Assembly: GCF_012241385.1 (NCBI RefSeq)
Contig: NZ_JAAVXB010000013.1
Coordinates: 50,346 to 114,345, forward strand
DNA: 64,000 bases
Source: Solimonas marina
GTDB taxonomy: Bacteria; Pseudomonadota; Gammaproteobacteria; Nevskiales; Nevskiaceae
Reading direction: 5' to 3'
Shown here in pieces: positions 41,143-50,805 of the stretch. Below the pieces are notes generated by a model. The model worked only from the letters and a program-made list of their open reading frames with translations, had not been told where the DNA came from and did not search any database. Position 1 is the stretch's first letter; every line of letters starts with the position of its first letter. The translations under genes were made by a program, and so were the position numbers.

Positions 41143-41780
41143 GACGCGAACAGCCACGGCGCCTGCTGCGCGCGGCGCGCCTCGTAGGCGCGGATCGCAT
41201 CGGCCTTCTGCAGGGTCGTACCGATCTCGTCGAGACCCTCGACCATGTTGTGCTTGCGGCCGGCGTCGATCTCGAACGAGAACGTATTGCCGCACGGCAG
41301 CTTGATCTGCTGCGCCGGCAGGTCGATCGTGAACTGCGCGTCCGGATTCTTCGCCACGCCTTCGAACAGCGCCTGCACTTCCTCGGGCTTGAGCACGACC
41401 GGCAGCACGCCGTTCTTGAAGCAGTTGGAGAAGAAGATGTCGGCGAAGCTCGGCGCGATGACGGCACGGAACCCGTAGTCGTCGAGCGCCCACACCGCGT
41501 GCTCGCGCGACGAGCCGCAGCCGAAGTTGTCACGCGCGATCAGGATCTGCGCTCCCTGATGCGCGGGCTGATTCAGCACGAAGTCCGGGTTGATGCGGCG
41601 CGTCGCCGGATCGATCTGCAGATCGCCCGGATCCTGGTAGCGCCAGTCGTCGAACAGGAACGGACCGAAACCGGTGCGGCGGATCGACTTCAGGTACTGC
41701 TTCGGAATGATCGCGTCGGTATCGACGTTGGGACGGTCCAGCGGCGCGATCTTGCTGGTGACGACGGTAAAAGCTTTCAT
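41139..41780 (-). CDS. leuD: 3-isopropylmalate dehydratase small subunit
   Basis: Swivel domain of isopropylmalate isomerase, working with LeuC. 213 aa: [20 protein letters not shown], the [15 protein letters not shown] active-site loop and NGVLPVVL. The ribosome site GAGGAG precedes ATG 41780. The spacing from leuC is unusual: a relic leuC tail and two hairpins lie between (41802-41971). Confidence 0.97.
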   Translation of the reverse strand: MKAFTVVTSKIAPLDRPNVDTDAIIPKQYLKSIRRTGFGPFLFDDWRYQDPGDLQIDPATRRINPDFVLNQPAHQGAQILIARDNFGCGSSREHAVWALDDYGFRAVIAPSFADIFFSNCFKNGVLPVVLKPEEVQALFEGVAKNPDAQFTIDLPAQQIKLPCGNTFSFEIDAGRKHNMVEGLDEIGTTLQKADAIRAYEARRAQQAPWLFAS

Positions 41781-41801
41781 GTTCGGTTCTCCTCGTGCCG
41801 C

Positions 41802-41861
41802 TTACAGCGCGCGCACGTCGACGAAGTGGCCGGCGATGCCCGCGGCGGCCGCCATTGCGGG
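41802..41861 (-). pseudogene. Relic 3' end of leuC
   Basis: On the minus strand this encodes [19 protein letters not shown] and a stop, 17 of 19 residues identical to the end of the functional LeuC ([20 protein letters not shown]). 12 of those 19 codons differ, 10 silently. It ends 21 bases before the leuD start, where the true leuC end is normally found, so it looks like the original leuC tail displaced by an insertion. Confidence 0.75.
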
Positions 41862-41877
41862 GTGAGCCGGGGCTTTC

Positions 41878-41933
41878 AAGGACTGCCAGTGGCAGTCCTT
41901 GCCCGGCGAACGCCCGATCGCCGGCGATCGGGC
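41878..41933. repeat. Two strong hairpins in the leuC-leuD insert
   Basis: 41878-41900: AAGGACTGCC, three bases, GGCAGTCCTT (perfect 10-bp stem). 41912-41933: GCCCGATCG, four bases, CGATCGGGC (perfect 9-bp stem). They lie between the living leuC stop and the relic leuC tail, and may mark the remains of an inserted element or stabilise the mRNA. Confidence 0.7.
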
Positions 41934-41971
41934 CGGGGCAATACTCCGGCGATGCATGACGGCGCTCGCCA

Positions 41972-43390
41972 TCACGACAGCGTCCTGACGTCGACGAAAT
42001 GCCCTGCCACCCCAGCCGCGGCCGCCATCGCCGGAGAAACCAGATGCGTGCGGCCGCCGGCGCCCTGCCGGCCTTCGAAATTGCGGTTGGACGTGGACGC
42101 GCAGCGCTCACCCGGCTCCAGGCGGTCGGCGTTCATCGCCAGACACATCGAGCAGCCCGGCTCGCGCCATTCGAAGCCGGCGTCGAGAAAGACTTTGTCC
42201 AGACCTTCCGCTTCGGCCTGCTCTTTCACCAGACCGGACCCCGGCACGACCATCGCCAGCTTGACGCTGTCGGCCTTCTTCTTGCCCTTGACGACCGCGG
42301 CGGCGGCGCGAATGTCCTCGATGCGCGAGTTCGTGCACGAGCCGATGAAGACCTTGTCGATCGCGATCTGCGCGATCGGCGTGCCGGCCTCCAGGCCCAT
42401 GTACTTCAGCGCCTTCTCCATGCCGCTGCGCTTGACCGGGTCGGCCTCGGCGGCCGGGTTCGGCACCGCGGCGCTGACCGGCAGCACCATTTCCGGCGAT
42501 GTGCCCCAGCTAACCTGCGGCTGGATGCTCGTCGCGTCGATCTCGACGACCTTGTCGAAGCTCGCGCCCGGGTCGGACTTCAGCGTGCTCCAGTACGCGA
42601 CAGCGGCGTCCCAGTGCTCCGGCTTCGGCGCGAACGGACGGCCCTTCACATAGGCCATGGTCTTGTCGTCGACCGCCACCAGACCGGCGCGCGCGCCGCC
42701 CTCGATCGCCATGTTGCACAGCGTCATGCGGCCTTCCATCGACAGGTCTTCGATCGCCTCACCGGCATATTCGATGACGTGGCCGGTGCCGCCGGCGGTG
42801 CCGATGCGGCCGATGATCGCCAGCGTGATGTCCTTGGCGGTAACACCGGGGCCAACAGGGCCGTTGACGCGAATCAGCATGGTCTTGGCCTTGGCCATCA
42901 CCAGCGTCTGTGTCGCCAGCGCATGCTCGACCTCGGACGTGCCGATGCCGAACGCCAGCGCGCCGAACGCGCCGTGCGTCGCCGTATGCGAATCGCCGCA
43001 GACCACCGTCATGCCCGGCAGCGTCGCGCCCTGCTCGGGGCCGATGACGTGAACGATGCCCTGACGGCGGTCCATCAACTCGAACTTGGTGATGCCGAAC
43101 TCGGCACAGTTGGCGTCCAGCGCCTCGAGCTGCGCGCGCGAGATCGGATCCTTGATGCCCAGCGCGCGATCGACGGTCGGCACGTTGTGATCGGGCACCG
43201 CCAGATTCGCGGCCAGACGCCACGGCTGACGATGATTCAGACGCAGGCCGTCGAAGGCCTGCGGGCTGGTCACTTCATGGACCAGATGGCGGTCGATGTA
43301 GAGCAGCGACAGACCGCCGCCGAGATCCTCGACCAGATGGTCGTCCCAGATTTTCTCGTACAGGGTTTTCGGCGGGTCGTTGCGGCTCAT
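41972..43390 (-). CDS. leuC: 3-isopropylmalate dehydratase large subunit
   Basis: [4Fe-4S] hydro-lyase that isomerises isopropylmalate. 472 aa with cluster cysteines in [14 protein letters not shown] and [11 protein letters not shown], and [13 protein letters not shown]. The last about 20 codons use GGG, GCA and AGG, unlike the GC-ending codons of the rest, and a displaced second copy of this tail lies next to leuD; the 3' end may have been replaced by insertion. Divergent from a LysR gene, as in Pseudomonas. Confidence 0.96.
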   Translation of the reverse strand: MSRNDPPKTLYEKIWDDHLVEDLGGGLSLLYIDRHLVHEVTSPQAFDGLRLNHRQPWRLAANLAVPDHNVPTVDRALGIKDPISRAQLEALDANCAEFGITKFELMDRRQGIVHVIGPEQGATLPGMTVVCGDSHTATHGAFGALAFGIGTSEVEHALATQTLVMAKAKTMLIRVNGPVGPGVTAKDITLAIIGRIGTAGGTGHVIEYAGEAIEDLSMEGRMTLCNMAIEGGARAGLVAVDDKTMAYVKGRPFAPKPEHWDAAVAYWSTLKSDPGASFDKVVEIDATSIQPQVSWGTSPEMVLPVSAAVPNPAAEADPVKRSGMEKALKYMGLEAGTPIAQIAIDKVFIGSCTNSRIEDIRAAAAVVKGKKKADSVKLAMVVPGSGLVKEQAEAEGLDKVFLDAGFEWREPGCSMCLAMNADRLEPGERCASTSNRNFEGRQGAGGRTHLVSPAMAAAAGVAGHFVDVRTLS

Positions 43391-43480
43391 CGCGGCCTCT
43401 CCTTGGAATGCATAGGGTGCGAAAGTGCGCGCATTCTAGGAGCGGCGAACCCATAACTCCAATGAATCGTTTTTATGAGT

Positions 43481-43501
43481 CGCATTCCTGATTAGAATGC
43501 G
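43481..43501. promoter_or_regulatory. LysR-type operator candidate at the leuC/lysR divergent promoter
   Basis: CGCATTC, seven bases, GAATGCG, a perfect inverted repeat ending five bases before the lysR ATG, with a second GCGCATTC half-site near 43427-43434. Position suggests autoregulation plus control of leuC; effector unknown. Confidence 0.45.
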
Positions 43502-43506
43502 ACGCC

Positions 43507-44376
43507 ATGGAAACGCAATTTCTTGCCGCCTTTGTCGAAATTGCCGACTGCGGCTCGTTCACGCAGGCCGCCGAGGCTTTGCACCTGTCGCAGCCGGCGA
43601 TCAGCAAGCGCATCACTGCGCTCGAGACGCAGATCGGCCACCCGCTGTTCGACCGCGTCGGCCGCCGCGTGAGCTTGACCGACGCCGGTCGCACGCTGCT
43701 GCCGTACGCGCGCAAGACCCTGCAGGACATCGAGGACGGTCGCCGCGCACTGTCCAACCTGCACGACGATGTCGGCGGACGGCTGTCGATCGGCACCAGC
43801 CACCACATCGGCCTGCATCGCCTGCCGCCGGTATTGCGCGCCTACACGCTGCAATATCCGAATGTCGACCTCGACATTCACTTCATGGATTCGGAAGTCG
43901 CCTGTGAATTCGTCGTCGCCGGCAAGCTCGAACTCGGCATCGTCACCCTGCCAACCACGCCGCTGCCGCACCTGCAGCGGCAACTGGTCTGGCCGGACCC
44001 GATGACCGTCGTCGTCGCCCCGCAGCATCCGCTGGCAGGACGCAGCGGCGTGCCGCTGCGCGAACTCGCCGAACACCCGGCAGTGCTGCCGGACGAAGCC
44101 ACCTACACGCATCGCATCGTCACCGCCGAACTGCAGCGCCAGGGCATCACCCCGCGCGTGCGGCTGGCAACCAATTATCTGGAGACGCTGAAGATGCTCG
44201 CCGGCATCGGCCTGGGCTGGAGCATGCTGCCCGAGTCCATGCTCGATGACAGCCTGGCGCGCGTCGGCGTCGTCGGCCTGCACCTGCAGCGCGAACTGGG
44301 CCTGGTCTGGCACGAACGCCGCACCCTGTCCGGCGCCGCGCGCGCACTGATCGCACAGATGCCGGCGCCGGCATAG
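43507..44376 (+). CDS. LysR family transcriptional regulator (divergent from leuC)
   Basis: 289 aa: winged helix at residues 1-60 (FLAAFVEIADCGSFTQAAEAL, QPAISKRITALE) and an effector-binding domain. It is divergent from leuC with a 116-base shared promoter, the same arrangement as in Pseudomonas, so control of the leuCD operon is likely. Its co-inducer is not known. Confidence 0.88.
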   Translation: METQFLAAFVEIADCGSFTQAAEALHLSQPAISKRITALETQIGHPLFDRVGRRVSLTDAGRTLLPYARKTLQDIEDGRRALSNLHDDVGGRLSIGTSHHIGLHRLPPVLRAYTLQYPNVDLDIHFMDSEVACEFVVAGKLELGIVTLPTTPLPHLQRQLVWPDPMTVVVAPQHPLAGRSGVPLRELAEHPAVLPDEATYTHRIVTAELQRQGITPRVRLATNYLETLKMLAGIGLGWSMLPESMLDDSLARVGVVGLHLQRELGLVWHERRTLSGAARALIAQMPAPA

Positions 44377-44447
44377 ACCGACGCCGCCTGTGTCGCTTTC
44401 GTCATCGTCCGGAGTTAAGCCGCGAAATCTACAGTTGTGGGCCGTCC

Positions 44448-46502
44448 TCAGAAGCTGGCACCGACGCTCAGGCGCACCGCCCGCGGCTCGACCGGGTGGA
44501 AGTGGTAGTCATCGACGCCCTCGGCCGGTTCGCCGGGCAGGCGCGAGGTGTAGTAGTACGTGATGTCATGGTCCTTGCTGTCGAGCACGTTGAGCACCTG
44601 CAGCTCGGCGCTGTAGCGCTCCAGGAAGTGGTAGCCGACCTGCGCGTTGACGACGGTGGTCGGCTTCGAGCGGGCACTGTTGTCCTCGATCAGCGGTCCG
44701 GCACCGAGGTGACGCAGGCGCAGGCCACCGCTCCAGCCGTTGGTCTCCGGCACGGTGATGCCGAAGCCGTAGATCGTGCCGATCGAGTTCGGAATGCGAT
44801 CGCCATCGTCGGAATCGAGCCGCGCATGTGCATACGCGTAGTCGGCATCGAGCACCAGCCACGGCAGGATCGAGTAGTAGACGGACAGTTCGACGCCATG
44901 GCGGCGGCTCGCGCCGCTGGGCTCATTGGCGCCAGCATCGCCGACGTAGACGAGTTCGGAATCGAAGTTGAGCCACCACAGCGATGCGGCGATCGTCATC
45001 TTCGGCACGATGCCACTGGAAATACCGAACTCGCCGCCGCGCGCCTTGACCAGCGCGTCGACTTTGTCCTGCGGCGTCACACCGTCGGATGGATCGACGG
45101 TGGTCGTCACGCCGCGTGCGTCGTTGCTGTGAAAGCCCTGCCCGTAGTTCAGAAAGAACTGCGTGCGCTGCCACGGCCCGAAGATCAGCGCCGCCTTCGG
45201 GCTGACGATCGCGTCGTGGTCGTTGCCGGAGTTGGCGGCGAGGTCGCTGTCGACGTCGAAGCTGTAGCCGTCGGCGCGCGCACCAAGCGTCGACCGGAAC
45301 CAAGACGTCCATTTCTGCGTGCTGCTCAGATAAAGGCCAGCGCTGCCTTCACGGACGCGATCCTGACGCACGGTCGAAAGACGCTGGCGCGCCTCGGTCT
45401 TGTACAGTCCGACCGGATCGATGTCGTCGTAGCGGCTCTGCAAACCGAGCGTGATGTCGACCGGAATCGTCGTCGGCAACAGCCAGTAGCGCCGTGCGTT
45501 GACGCCGTACACCCAGCGATCGTCAAACTGGTTGAACTGGTCGCCGTGCACTGGATCTTCGAGAAAGTACGTGAAGTTCGAATACAGCTGCATCCGGTAC
45601 TTCAGCGCATAGCCCTGCACGCGCCAGTTGCCGTCGGCGGTCTTGCCGCGCCATTCGAGGTTGGCGCTGTAGCGGCCGACATTGCCGCCGTCGGTCGGGT
45701 CGATGTAGCCGAGGCGGCCGATGTCGCCGTCGTCGACGGCGCGCTGCGGGATCTGGTCCGGCGCGTTGTAGTCGATGTGATAGGCCATCAGCGACGCCGT
45801 GAAACCCTGCTGCGCATCGCCGCGGTGGTAGCGGGCGATGCCGGCGTACTTGCGCACGTCCTCGTCGAGATCGAACGGCCCCTCATACGCGGTTGCCTGC
45901 GCGCCGAGCAGCAGCTTGCCGCCGAACACGGTCGGCGACGCCGCCAGCAGCCCGCTGTAGTCGCCGTACTCGCCGACCGTCACCTTGGCGATGCTGTGCG
46001 GCAGTTCGTCGACGTAGCGCAGGTTCGCCGAGCCGGCCGCCGCGAAATCACCGACGTCGGCGTAGTACGGACCCTTGCGATAGGTCATCGAGCCGATCAG
46101 CTCGGGAATGATGAAGTTGACGTCGGCGTAGCCTTGACCGTGCGCGTGCGTGCGCATGTTGACTGGAAGGCCATCGACCTCGGTGTAGAAATCGGTGCCG
46201 TGGTCGAGATTGAAGCCGCGCAGGAAATACTGATTGGCCTTGCCCTCGCCGCTGTGCTGCGTGACCATCAGTCCGGGCACGAACTCGAGCAGCTCACCGG
46301 CCCGCGAGATCGGCCGCTCGGCAAGCTGCTCGGCCGTCACATAGCCTTCCGTCGACGAACGTGATTCCTTTTGCAGTGGCAGATTGCCGAGCACCGTCAC
46401 CGTCTGCATCGGATCGAGTTCGGTTGGCACACCGCCGGCATCGGCATTGGACATGCAGAAAGCCAGCGCGCCACTCAGCGCGATCATCGACTTTGCGTTC
46501 AT
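44448..46502 (-). CDS. TonB-dependent outer-membrane receptor (predicted nickel uptake)
   Basis: 684 aa. Signal peptide (SMIALSGALAFCMSNADA), TonB box region near the mature N-terminus (MQTVTVLGN), plug domain (FLRGFNLDHGTDFYTEVDG, VNMRTHAHGQGYADVNF with several histidines), and a 22-strand-type barrel ending in SVGASF. It lies divergent from nikR across a gap holding inverted repeats, so nickel-NikR repression and a nickel-chelate ligand are likely; the ligand itself is inferred from context. Start at ATG 46502 gives a normal signal peptide. Confidence 0.85.
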   Translation of the reverse strand: MNAKSMIALSGALAFCMSNADAGGVPTELDPMQTVTVLGNLPLQKESRSSTEGYVTAEQLAERPISRAGELLEFVPGLMVTQHSGEGKANQYFLRGFNLDHGTDFYTEVDGLPVNMRTHAHGQGYADVNFIIPELIGSMTYRKGPYYADVGDFAAAGSANLRYVDELPHSIAKVTVGEYGDYSGLLAASPTVFGGKLLLGAQATAYEGPFDLDEDVRKYAGIARYHRGDAQQGFTASLMAYHIDYNAPDQIPQRAVDDGDIGRLGYIDPTDGGNVGRYSANLEWRGKTADGNWRVQGYALKYRMQLYSNFTYFLEDPVHGDQFNQFDDRWVYGVNARRYWLLPTTIPVDITLGLQSRYDDIDPVGLYKTEARQRLSTVRQDRVREGSAGLYLSSTQKWTSWFRSTLGARADGYSFDVDSDLAANSGNDHDAIVSPKAALIFGPWQRTQFFLNYGQGFHSNDARGVTTTVDPSDGVTPQDKVDALVKARGGEFGISSGIVPKMTIAASLWWLNFDSELVYVGDAGANEPSGASRRHGVELSVYYSILPWLVLDADYAYAHARLDSDDGDRIPNSIGTIYGFGITVPETNGWSGGLRLRHLGAGPLIEDNSARSKPTTVVNAQVGYHFLERYSAELQVLNVLDSKDHDITYYYTSRLPGEPAEGVDDYHFHPVEPRAVRLSVGASF

Positions 46503-46578
46503 CGTTTTTTGTACCCTTGGCCCCAGACAGATCATCGATCGCCGCGCCCTTGCAGGTATAACCGTGCGGCATGGCTTC

Positions 46579-46615
46579 ATAAATCGCCGTTATGACGATT
46601 TATTATTTCTTCATA
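46579..46615. promoter_or_regulatory. Candidate NikR operator
   Basis: ATAAATCG, nine bases, CGATTTAT is a perfect 8-bp inverted repeat (46579-46603), and TATGA, 15 bases, TCATA (46591-46615) resembles the E. coli NikR site, which is TATGA-type half-sites 16 bases apart. The AT-rich block lies between the TonB receptor and nikR starts. Confidence 0.5.
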
Positions 46616-46689
46616 CTACATTCGTTTCGCGCAGCATTGCCATCCCATAAACGGCGATTTGCGCGTAATGGATTCACGCGGAGACGCAC

Positions 46690-47175
46690 GTGCGCCGTTA
46701 CACGATTTCGATAGAAGACGAGCTGGGCGAGCAGTTCGAAGCCTGGGCGCAGCGCCACGGCTACGAAAACCGTTCCGAGGCGATCCGTGACCTGTTGCGC
46801 GACCGGCTCGGTGCCGAGCAGCTCGGCGACGACCCGCAGGCACCGTGCGTCGCCGCCACGTCCTACGTCTACGATCACGAAGAACTCGACCTGAGCCGGC
46901 GCCTGATCGGCCACCAGCACGCACATCACGACCTGAACATCTCGACCCTGCACGTGCACCTCGACTCGCACCTGTGCATGGAAGTCACGGTGCTGCAGGG
47001 ACCGCATCGCGCGGTGCTGCAGCACGCCCGCGCGCTGACTGCCGAGCGCGGCGTTCGTCACGGGCAGATTCACGTCGTGCCGCTCGGCAGCGACGGCGCG
47101 CCGGAATCGCCAGCGATGCCAGCACCGCGGCCGACACGAGGGCGGCGACGGCGGCACGGCCACCATGATCATTGA
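46690..47175 (+). CDS. nikR: Nickel-responsive regulator NikR
   Basis: 161-aa ribbon-helix-helix repressor with a C-terminal ACT-type nickel domain. The RHH part is RRYTISIEDELGEQFEAWAQ to NRSEAIRDLLRDRL. The nickel ligands of the family are visible (His in IGHQHAHHDL, HVHLDSHLCMEV with Cys). An extra His/Arg-rich tail (RRRRHGHHDH) follows the domain. GTG start at 46690. Binds Ni(II) to repress uptake; the divergent TonB receptor is the likely target. Confidence 0.93.
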   Translation: MRRYTISIEDELGEQFEAWAQRHGYENRSEAIRDLLRDRLGAEQLGDDPQAPCVAATSYVYDHEELDLSRRLIGHQHAHHDLNISTLHVHLDSHLCMEVTVLQGPHRAVLQHARALTAERGVRHGQIHVVPLGSDGAPESPAMPAPRPTRGRRRRHGHHDH

Positions 47176-47291
47176 CACCGGTCAATGAACAAGCTGTCAG
47201 ATGGACATTTTGTCACTGTGATGAACCCGGCGGCCTCGCTAGACTCCGGCTTTGTCACCACATCCGCGCGCTTGCGCCGGCATCACCGACC

Positions 47292-47675
47292 TTGATCGCT
47301 CGCTTCCGCCACTCCGCTATCGCCATCTGGCTCGCGCTTGCTGCGATGCTGGCGCACGGTCTGGTGCCAAACGGCTACATGCTCGGCCGCAGCGGCAGCA
47401 CGCACGATTTCGGCTTTATGCTCTGCAGCGGCGGGCTCATGCACGCAGCGATGCAGATGAAGCACGGCGACGGCGACGACGGCGCCGCCACCGACGCCGG
47501 CAAGGCTTGCGCATTCGCCGCCGCGGCGATGCATGGCGTGGCCCGCTACGGGCTGACGTTCGCACTGACGCACGACACGCCGTTCTTCCTGTTGGTCGCG
47601 GCGTTGCCGTCGCGCGTCGACAAGCAGGGCGACCGGCGCCCACCGGCCACCGGGCCACCCTTCCCGTCACGCTGA
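47292..47675 (+). CDS. Small DUF2946-like membrane/periplasmic protein
   Basis: About 127 aa from TTG 47292. One N-terminal hydrophobic segment (AIAIWLALAAMLAHGLVPNGYML), then a Cys/Met/His-rich middle (LCSGGLMHAAMQMKHGDGDD, GKACAFAAAAMHG). This matches the layout of DUF2946 proteins found next to copper and other metal TonB receptors; the similarity is a judgement by eye. The start is uncertain since no ribosome site is clear. 215 bases before the OprC-type receptor. Confidence 0.55.
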   Translation: MIARFRHSAIAIWLALAAMLAHGLVPNGYMLGRSGSTHDFGFMLCSGGLMHAAMQMKHGDGDDGAATDAGKACAFAAAAMHGVARYGLTFALTHDTPFFLLVAALPSRVDKQGDRRPPATGPPFPSR

Positions 47676-47890
47676 ACCGGACCGCAGCCGCCGCCCCCGG
47701 CGAACCGGCTGCCGTATCGCAGGAAGCGTCGTGTGCAGGCCGGCAATGCGTCGGTCGCGCTCGCGAGCGCGGCATGGGCGACGCCGCCGAGCGTTGCGCC
47801 AAGCCCGCACCGTGAACCCGCCACTTCCTGCCCTTCGCGTCCAGCGTTCGCCACCGAACGCCCGCAAGCCATGCAGACAGGGAACCGAAC

Positions 47891-50059
47891 ATGTCCATTT
47901 CATTGAACGCGCGCCGCTGCGCCCCCCGGGCGCTGCCGCGTCGCCACCTCATCGCCGCCGCCGTCGCGGCATTCACTACGCTGCCTGCACATGCACAGAA
48001 CAGCACCGAACTGCCCGACGTGGCGATCGACTCGCAGCGCCCGGCGACACCGCTCGACGGCACGCTGTCCAGCGACACGAAATCCGCCGACGCGCTGCGT
48101 CGCGACAGCGTCGGCAGCAGCGACACCGCCGGCCTGCTCGACGACTTGCCTGGCGTCGCCAGCTTTGGCGCCGGCGGCGTTTCCAGCCTGCCGACGCTGC
48201 GCGGCCTGAGCGACGACCGTGTGAAGATCGCCGTCGACGGTGTACAGATCGCCGACGGTTGCCCCAACCACATGAACCCGCCGCTGTCGTACACCGACCC
48301 GCAGACGATCAAGCAGATCACGGTGATGGCCGGCATCACGCCGGTCAGCGCCGGCGGCGACAGCATCGGCGGCACGATTGCCGTCGAGACCGCCGATCCG
48401 CGCTTCGCCGTGTCAGGGCAGACGCTATTTGGCGGCTCGGCCGACGCTTTCTATCGCAGCAACGGCGATGGGGTCGGCGGCGCGATCACGGCGGTGCTGG
48501 CCAACGACCGATGGCATGCCGACTACGCCGGCTCGGCGGTGCGCTCGCGCAACTACGAAGCCGGCGACGGTAGCACCGTGCATTCGACCGAGTACGAGAA
48601 GTTCGACCAAACCCTGAATCTGGCGACGCAGAACGACTACGGCCTGTTCGAGCTGCAGGGCGGCGTGCAGCACGCGCCGTACGAGGGCTTCCCAAACCAA
48701 TACATGGACATGACGTTCAACCGCTCGGTCCACACCAATGGCCGCTGGCGCGACATCTTCGGCTGGGGCAGCGTCGACGCTAGCGCGTACTACCGCAACA
48801 TCCAGCACAAGATGAACTTCCTCAAGGACAAGGGCGGCACCGACGACGGCGGCATGCCGATGAACACCAATGTGCGCACCGCCGGTTACGTCGTCAAAGC
48901 CGACATCTTGCTGTCGGCGCGCAATACCCTGCGTGTCGGCAACGAGTTGCAGCGTATTTCGATGAACGACTATTGGCCGCCCGTCGACGGCAGCATGATG
49001 ATGGGCCCGGACACATTCGTGAACGTCAACGGCGGTCATCGCACCCGCCTCGGCACCTATGCGGAATTGCAGTCGAAGTGGAACCCGCAGTGGACGACGC
49101 TGTTCGGCGTGCGCAACGACACCGTGTGGATGAACACTGGCGACGTACAGCCGTACTCGACGACCAGCACGATGAGCGCGGCCGACGCGGCCGCCGCCGA
49201 GACCTTCAACGCGCAGTCGCACAAGAAGCACGACATCAACGTCGATGCCACCGCATTGCTGCGCTACCAAGCCAGCGAGATGGCGACGATCGAGTTCGGC
49301 TACGCGCACAAGACCCGCTCGCCGAACCTCTACGAGCGCTATGCCTGGGGCCGTGGTTCGATGTCCAGCCGCATGATCGGCTGGTTCGGTGATGGTAATG
49401 GCTATGTCGGCAATCTCGATCTCGATCCGGAACAAGCCGACACCGTCAGCGCCACGCTGCAACTCGACGGTCACGGCAAGATGCCGTGGTCGCTGCGCAT
49501 GACGCCGTACTACACCTATGTCCACGACTACATCGACGTGCAGAAACTCGCCGATCTATCGAATGGCTTCTCGCAGTTGCAATTCACGAACGTCGACGCC
49601 GAGTTGTACGGACTCGACATGAAGGGCGCGCTGCGCCTCACGGATTCAAGCAGCCTCGGCCGTACCGAACTGCAGGCCACCGCCTCGTGGACGCGCGGCA
49701 AGAATCGCGACGACGGCGGCTCGCTCTACCACCAGATGCCGCTCAACGCGACATTGGCGCTGCATCATGAACTCGGCGGCTGGCACAGTCAGGTCGAATT
49801 GCAAATGGTCGATGCCAAACACGACGCGGATGCCACGCGCGTCGAACCGAAGACCGGCGGCTATACGCTGCTGAATCTGGCGACACGCTACGCTTGGCAG
49901 CACTACCACGTCGACGTCGGCGTCGATAACGCATTCGACAAGCAGTACGCACTGCCGCTCGGCGGACAGTCGATCGGCGACTTCGACGCCACCGGCGTGC
50001 TGCGCCCGGTGCCCGGCCGCGGCCGTTCGTTCAACGTCGGGCTGGGCCTGACGTTCTGA
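47891..50059 (+). CDS. oprC: OprC-type copper TonB-dependent receptor
   Basis: 722 aa. Signal peptide ending in THAQ-like LPAHAQN, plug domain with the segment CPNHMNPPLSYTDPQTIKQI, a 22-strand barrel and a terminal Phe (GLGLTF). The CxxxM pair (Cys124/Met128) and HxM pair (His306/Met308, QHKMNF) match the copper site known for OprC of Pseudomonas aeruginosa. The gene probably imports copper. Followed at once by a TonB-like gene, and preceded by the DUF2946-like gene. Confidence 0.85.
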   Translation: MSISLNARRCAPRALPRRHLIAAAVAAFTTLPAHAQNSTELPDVAIDSQRPATPLDGTLSSDTKSADALRRDSVGSSDTAGLLDDLPGVASFGAGGVSSLPTLRGLSDDRVKIAVDGVQIADGCPNHMNPPLSYTDPQTIKQITVMAGITPVSAGGDSIGGTIAVETADPRFAVSGQTLFGGSADAFYRSNGDGVGGAITAVLANDRWHADYAGSAVRSRNYEAGDGSTVHSTEYEKFDQTLNLATQNDYGLFELQGGVQHAPYEGFPNQYMDMTFNRSVHTNGRWRDIFGWGSVDASAYYRNIQHKMNFLKDKGGTDDGGMPMNTNVRTAGYVVKADILLSARNTLRVGNELQRISMNDYWPPVDGSMMMGPDTFVNVNGGHRTRLGTYAELQSKWNPQWTTLFGVRNDTVWMNTGDVQPYSTTSTMSAADAAAAETFNAQSHKKHDINVDATALLRYQASEMATIEFGYAHKTRSPNLYERYAWGRGSMSSRMIGWFGDGNGYVGNLDLDPEQADTVSATLQLDGHGKMPWSLRMTPYYTYVHDYIDVQKLADLSNGFSQLQFTNVDAELYGLDMKGALRLTDSSSLGRTELQATASWTRGKNRDDGGSLYHQMPLNATLALHHELGGWHSQVELQMVDAKHDADATRVEPKTGGYTLLNLATRYAWQHYHVDVGVDNAFDKQYALPLGGQSIGDFDATGVLRPVPGRGRSFNVGLGLTF

Positions 50060-50067
50060 GCGGCGAC

Positions 50068-50745
50068 GTGCGCTGTGTCGGCGACCGCGCCGTGCCCCCT
50101 GCCAGCCGCGCTGCGCCGCGGTTGGCAGGGGGCGGCCGCGGGCCGCTCATCGGCGTCGCGCTGACGTTGTTGTTGCATGTCGGCGCCGTTGCAGTGCTGG
50201 TGTTCGGCAGCAAGGTCGGACGGCACATCCACCACAATACCGCCGACGCGCTGCAGGTCCACATCATCGCCGCGCCCAAGTCCGCCGTCCTGACACCGGC
50301 GCCGATATCACAGCCGCAGCTGGCTCCGGTGCCGAAGCCGCTCGCGCCATCGCTGCCGGCGTTGGCGATCGCCCCACCGATCGCCCGGGCGGCGCCAACG
50401 ACAGCACCTGCAACGCCGCCAGCACCGGCCGCCGCGGCACCGTCACTCCCGCCGCCGGCTGCCGAGGGCATCGCCCGCACCAGCGATGCGTATCGGATGG
50501 CGCTATGGACGCGCATCGCCGCCGCGCGTCCGCCCGGCATCCACCTCACCGGCGAAGCACTGCTGCAGTTCTCGCTGGACCGTTCCGGTGCCCTGCTCTC
50601 GGCCTCGCTGGCGCGCTCGAGCGGCAACCGCCTGCTCGACGAGCTGGCGCTGCGCTGCGTGCGCCAGGCCGCCCCGTTTCCGCCGCCGCCGCGAAATCTG
50701 CCGGCCGATGCGCTGAACTTCACGATTTCCTTTCATTTCAACTAA
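50068..50745 (+). CDS. tonB: TonB-like energy-transducing protein
   Basis: 225 aa: N-terminal membrane helix (LIGVALTLLLHVGAVAVLVF, His in the helix as in TonB), a Pro/Ala-rich periplasmic linker, and a C-terminal TonB domain (GEALLQFSLDRSGALLSASL, NFTISFHFN). GTG start, eight bases after the copper receptor, so the pair is co-expressed. It lacks adjacent exbB/exbD, so it would share them with the rest of the genome. Confidence 0.85.
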   Translation: MRCVGDRAVPPASRAAPRLAGGGRGPLIGVALTLLLHVGAVAVLVFGSKVGRHIHHNTADALQVHIIAAPKSAVLTPAPISQPQLAPVPKPLAPSLPALAIAPPIARAAPTTAPATPPAPAAAAPSLPPPAAEGIARTSDAYRMALWTRIAAARPPGIHLTGEALLQFSLDRSGALLSASLARSSGNRLLDELALRCVRQAAPFPPPPRNLPADALNFTISFHFN

Positions 50746-50805
50746 AGCGCGACGCCCGCAGCTTCGCCGCGAGTACACTGCGCGCAATTTCCATTGACGA
50801 CCGCC

